Of a stretch of DNA of 64,000 nt, positions 62,072 through 64,000 are shown piece by piece. Below the pieces are notes generated by a model, which was not told the origin of the DNA, did no database searches, and was given only the letters and a program-made list of their open reading frames with translations. Made by a program: the position numbers and the translations under genes. Each line of letters starts with the position of its first letter. Position 1 is the first letter of the stretch. The stretch spans positions 372,001 to 436,000 of the forward strand of contig NZ_UWPD01000001.1 in NCBI RefSeq assembly GCF_900604965.1, written 5' to 3'. Source of the DNA: Gordonibacter sp. Marseille-P4307 (GTDB lineage: Bacteria > Actinomycetota > Coriobacteriia > Coriobacteriales > Eggerthellaceae).

Positions 62072-63026
62072 GTGCCCACCCCTCTATCCTGCCGTCGTTG
62101 ATGAGGAAATGGCAGACGCCCTTTCGTTGGGAGTTCGAGATTCTGTATCCATCCTTTGCAAGCATCAAATTGGTTGAGTCTATCTGCATCGCCCGATCCA
62201 GTACGGTGCGCAGGCATGAGAGGCCACCAGCGTAGTCATCGTCATGGACGCGCTCGTATGTCTCCACGACCTCGGAGTACACCTCGTCTACCAGCTCCAC
62301 GAATGGATCCGCCTCAGTCACGTTGTAGATGTCACGCGTGCCGCGTCTTATCGCCTCAGCGGCATAGAAGTCGCCCCGCTGACGACGGAAGTGCCCCTCG
62401 CGCTCAGGATAGTCATCGAAGGATTCAACCGTGAAGGAACCGAAACTCAAGCCCTCCGCCTCGGCGTACACGTCCAGAAGCGCCCTGACATACCCGCGCT
62501 CCACGGCGGCTATGTCGTCCGGCGGCGCGATAGCGCCCATTGACTGTGCACCCGAATCCTTCTTCTTTTGAGGCTTGACCTTGTTCGGAAGCACGAGGGA
62601 TTCCAGATACGCCTCAGCGAGAAACCTCTCGAGGGTTTCCAGCTTGGCAAGGTCGTTAAACTCTGCAATCCGCTCCGGCGGTAGGTTGGAGGCGGCGATA
62701 TCGAGCATGATCCTGTAAATCAGGACGTCTTCCTGCCCCGAGAGGATGTGAGGCGCCACTTCCTTCTCGAAGTAGGGAACGATGGTCGCTCTGACCTTCG
62801 CGTTATTGTAGTTTGCTCGAATCTTGCTGTGAACGTTCTCCTGCCGCGAAAGTATCCTGCTTGCCGACGTCGGAGTGCATTCGATGAGCTCGCCATTATC
62901 CCCTTCAAGGTTCAGGGGCTTTACCACCGCCCCGTAGAGTAAGTCGAAGAGATCCTTCTGCGAGATGAAGCACTCCCATAGCTTCAGCAGATGATTGGCA
63001 TACAAGGCAATGACGTATTCGCTCAT
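62058..63026 (-). CDS. ABC-3C effector protein with conserved C-terminal domain
   Basis: 322 aa; ATG at 63026 after GGAGGGGG. The C-terminal 80 residues carry the pattern of ABC-3C effector proteins: FVELVDEVYSEVVETYERVH, LRTVLDRAMQIDSTNL and the closing RKGVCHFLINDGRIEGW. The N-terminal two thirds is helical and charged with no catalytic motif I can name (a KPQKKKDSG linker lies near 165), so the toxic or effector activity is unknown. It is the first gene of the ten-gene operon. Confidence 0.72.
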   Translation of the reverse strand: MSEYVIALYANHLLKLWECFISQKDLFDLLYGAVVKPLNLEGDNGELIECTPTSASRILSRQENVHSKIRANYNNAKVRATIVPYFEKEVAPHILSGQEDVLIYRIMLDIAASNLPPERIAEFNDLAKLETLERFLAEAYLESLVLPNKVKPQKKKDSGAQSMGAIAPPDDIAAVERGYVRALLDVYAEAEGLSFGSFTVESFDDYPEREGHFRRQRGDFYAAEAIRRGTRDIYNVTEADPFVELVDEVYSEVVETYERVHDDDYAGGLSCLRTVLDRAMQIDSTNLMLAKDGYRISNSQRKGVCHFLINDGRIEGWARADR

Positions 63027-63060
63027 CTCACCCCCTCCTCGGAAGCTTTGCAAAACCAGC

Positions 63061-63080
63061 TATAAAGCGCCTATAAAGCG
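63061..63080 (-). promoter_or_regulatory. TATAAAGCG direct repeat upstream of the defence operon
   Basis: TATAAAGCG occurs at 63061-63069 and 63072-63080, an 11-bp period (one helical turn), 35 bases before the first start codon of the operon. It is a candidate operator for the XRE protein encoded within the operon. Confidence 0.45.
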
Positions 63081-63483
63081 GCCTGATTACTTCCAGCCCT
63101 CTCCTCCCTAGACTTTTTTAACGTGAACCGCACCGAATCTCGACGCGGAAACGCTGCGCCACGCGGGTTGCGTGATTGGAAGAACCGTAAGTTCCAATTT
63201 TAGCACTGCATGATGCGGATGTCGATATGAAGTGCGCGGACGTGAACATATTGTTCTTGTTACGCAGAGGTTCACGAAATCGAGCATCGTCTCGTCCCCA
63301 AGGCCACGGGGCGCGTTCGCAGGCGATGCCCGGAACAGTCAAGTGAATAGCGTGCCAGCTGCGAACGGCTGGTCACCAAGTCGAAGCGGAGCAATCCGCG
63401 CGAGGTGACCGCCCATGGGCAAAACCGCTGGCTGTCATTTAGGTGACCTCCGCTTCGGCTCTCAAGCCGAACGGAGAAACCTG
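63081..63483. other. Divergent non-coding region between defence operon and sigma-like gene
   Basis: No gene is supportable. It must hold the operon promoter on the minus strand and that of the sigma-like gene. A TTTTTTA run lies at 63113-63120, and the short inverted repeat GGTCACC...GGTGACC lies between 63371 and 63406. Confidence 0.4.
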
Positions 63484-63984
63484 ATGACAAAGCAAGACAA
63501 ACCACGCCGTATCTATCTCAAGTCGACGCGCACCTGGGTCGAGGTCGACGAGGAATTCTACCGCTCCTACATGCGGGAATGCGATGCCACCCGCAAGCGC
63601 ATGCAATACCACGGGCGCTGCGTCTGCCCCAAGAACAAGTTCTGGCTGTGCGACACGGACTGCCCGGCCTGCGAGTTCCGCCGCACGGGCGACACCCTCT
63701 CGCTCGACAGCGAGCCGACCGACAGCGGCTACTCGCTGCTGGACACGCTGGAGGATCCGGCGGCGAGCATCGAGGACATCATCGCCGACTTCGACGAGCT
63801 GTCTCAGCTGCTCCACCGCCTGGGCGAGCTGATGCCCGAGGCCATCAAGGTCGGCATCCTGCGCGAGCAGGGACTCAACGAGTCCTCCATCGCCGCCGAG
63901 CTGGGCATCCCCCGTACCACGCTGCGCTCGCGCCTCGCCAAGGCACGCGAGCAGCTGAGCGAGGAGTACCCGGACATCCTCTAA
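63484..63984 (+). CDS. Sigma-70 region-4-like protein, mobile-element type
   Basis: 166 aa; ATG at 63484 after GGAG. The N-terminus RRIYLKSTRTWVEVDEEFYR and a cysteine-rich stretch (CVCPKNKFWLCDTDCPAC) precede a C-terminal helix-turn-helix: LREQGLNESSIAAELGIPRT then LRSRLAKAREQL. Small sigma-like proteins with this N-terminus are frequent on conjugative and integrated elements of gut Gram-positive bacteria. It marks continuation of the island to the right. Confidence 0.8.
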   Translation: MTKQDKPRRIYLKSTRTWVEVDEEFYRSYMRECDATRKRMQYHGRCVCPKNKFWLCDTDCPACEFRRTGDTLSLDSEPTDSGYSLLDTLEDPAASIEDIIADFDELSQLLHRLGELMPEAIKVGILREQGLNESSIAAELGIPRTTLRSRLAKAREQLSEEYPDIL

Positions 63985-64000
63985 CCCCCATGGCCCCGGT

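Noticed and set aside
63061-63080. TATAAAGCG direct repeat considered as a CRISPR-like or long repeat array
   Set aside because: Only two short copies and no spacers. No CRISPR array was found anywhere in the window.

Overview
The window is high-GC DNA. Its gene content points to an anaerobic actinobacterium of the class Coriobacteriia, most likely family Eggerthellaceae. The clues are a multiheme NapC/NirT cytochrome, a Tat-exported FMN/FAD fumarate-reductase-like flavoprotein divergent from a membrane-bound LuxR regulator, and a YidC-glycerophosphotransferase fusion. The genus cannot be fixed from sequence alone.

Bases 1-30,900 look like ordinary chromosome. In order they carry the end of a tandem RidA protein, nrdAB with candidate NrdR boxes, a cytochrome c, rplM-rpsI, metA, a lysA-hom-HAD operon, nhaA and a glutamate-cysteine ligase-like gene. 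A three-gene envelope operon follows (a YidC/Oxa1-TagF fusion plus two paralogous sulfatase-like membrane enzymes). After it come an amidase, a threonine-aldolase-like enzyme, purL, and the flavoprotein/LuxR pair.

Bases 30,900-64,000 are accessory DNA, marked by tandem repeats, hairpins, a 3' tRNA fragment and gene remnants. Module A (31.9-40.9 kb) is a five-gene set: a C5-cytosine methyltransferase facing an overlapping operon of MutL/MORC-like ATPase, Z1 helicase-like protein, PD-(D/E)XK protein and AIPR protein. It matches the Mza type of defence system. A linker zone (40.9-47.7 kb) holds an internally deleted IS3 element, a MerR regulator, small mobile-element genes, an AlbA_2 ATP-binding regulator bracketed by TTCCCAAGT repeats, and decayed fragments. 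An 18-base direct repeat at 31.69 and 47.00 kb suggests integration or accretion at a tRNA gene.

Module B (63.0-49.6 kb, minus strand) is the most striking part. Ten genes are arranged as one apparent transcription unit, and eight of the nine junctions overlap by 1-14 bases: an ABC-3C-type effector, middle component and Rad50-like ATPase; an XRE regulator; Mod and Res of a type III restriction system; McrB (with EVE domain) and McrC; and a SLATT membrane effector with a CD-NTase (CBASS-like). A truncated MmeI-like methyltransferase lies downstream. Four defence chemistries thus appear to be co-expressed. A small sigma-like protein typical of mobile elements lies at the right edge, so the island probably continues beyond the window.
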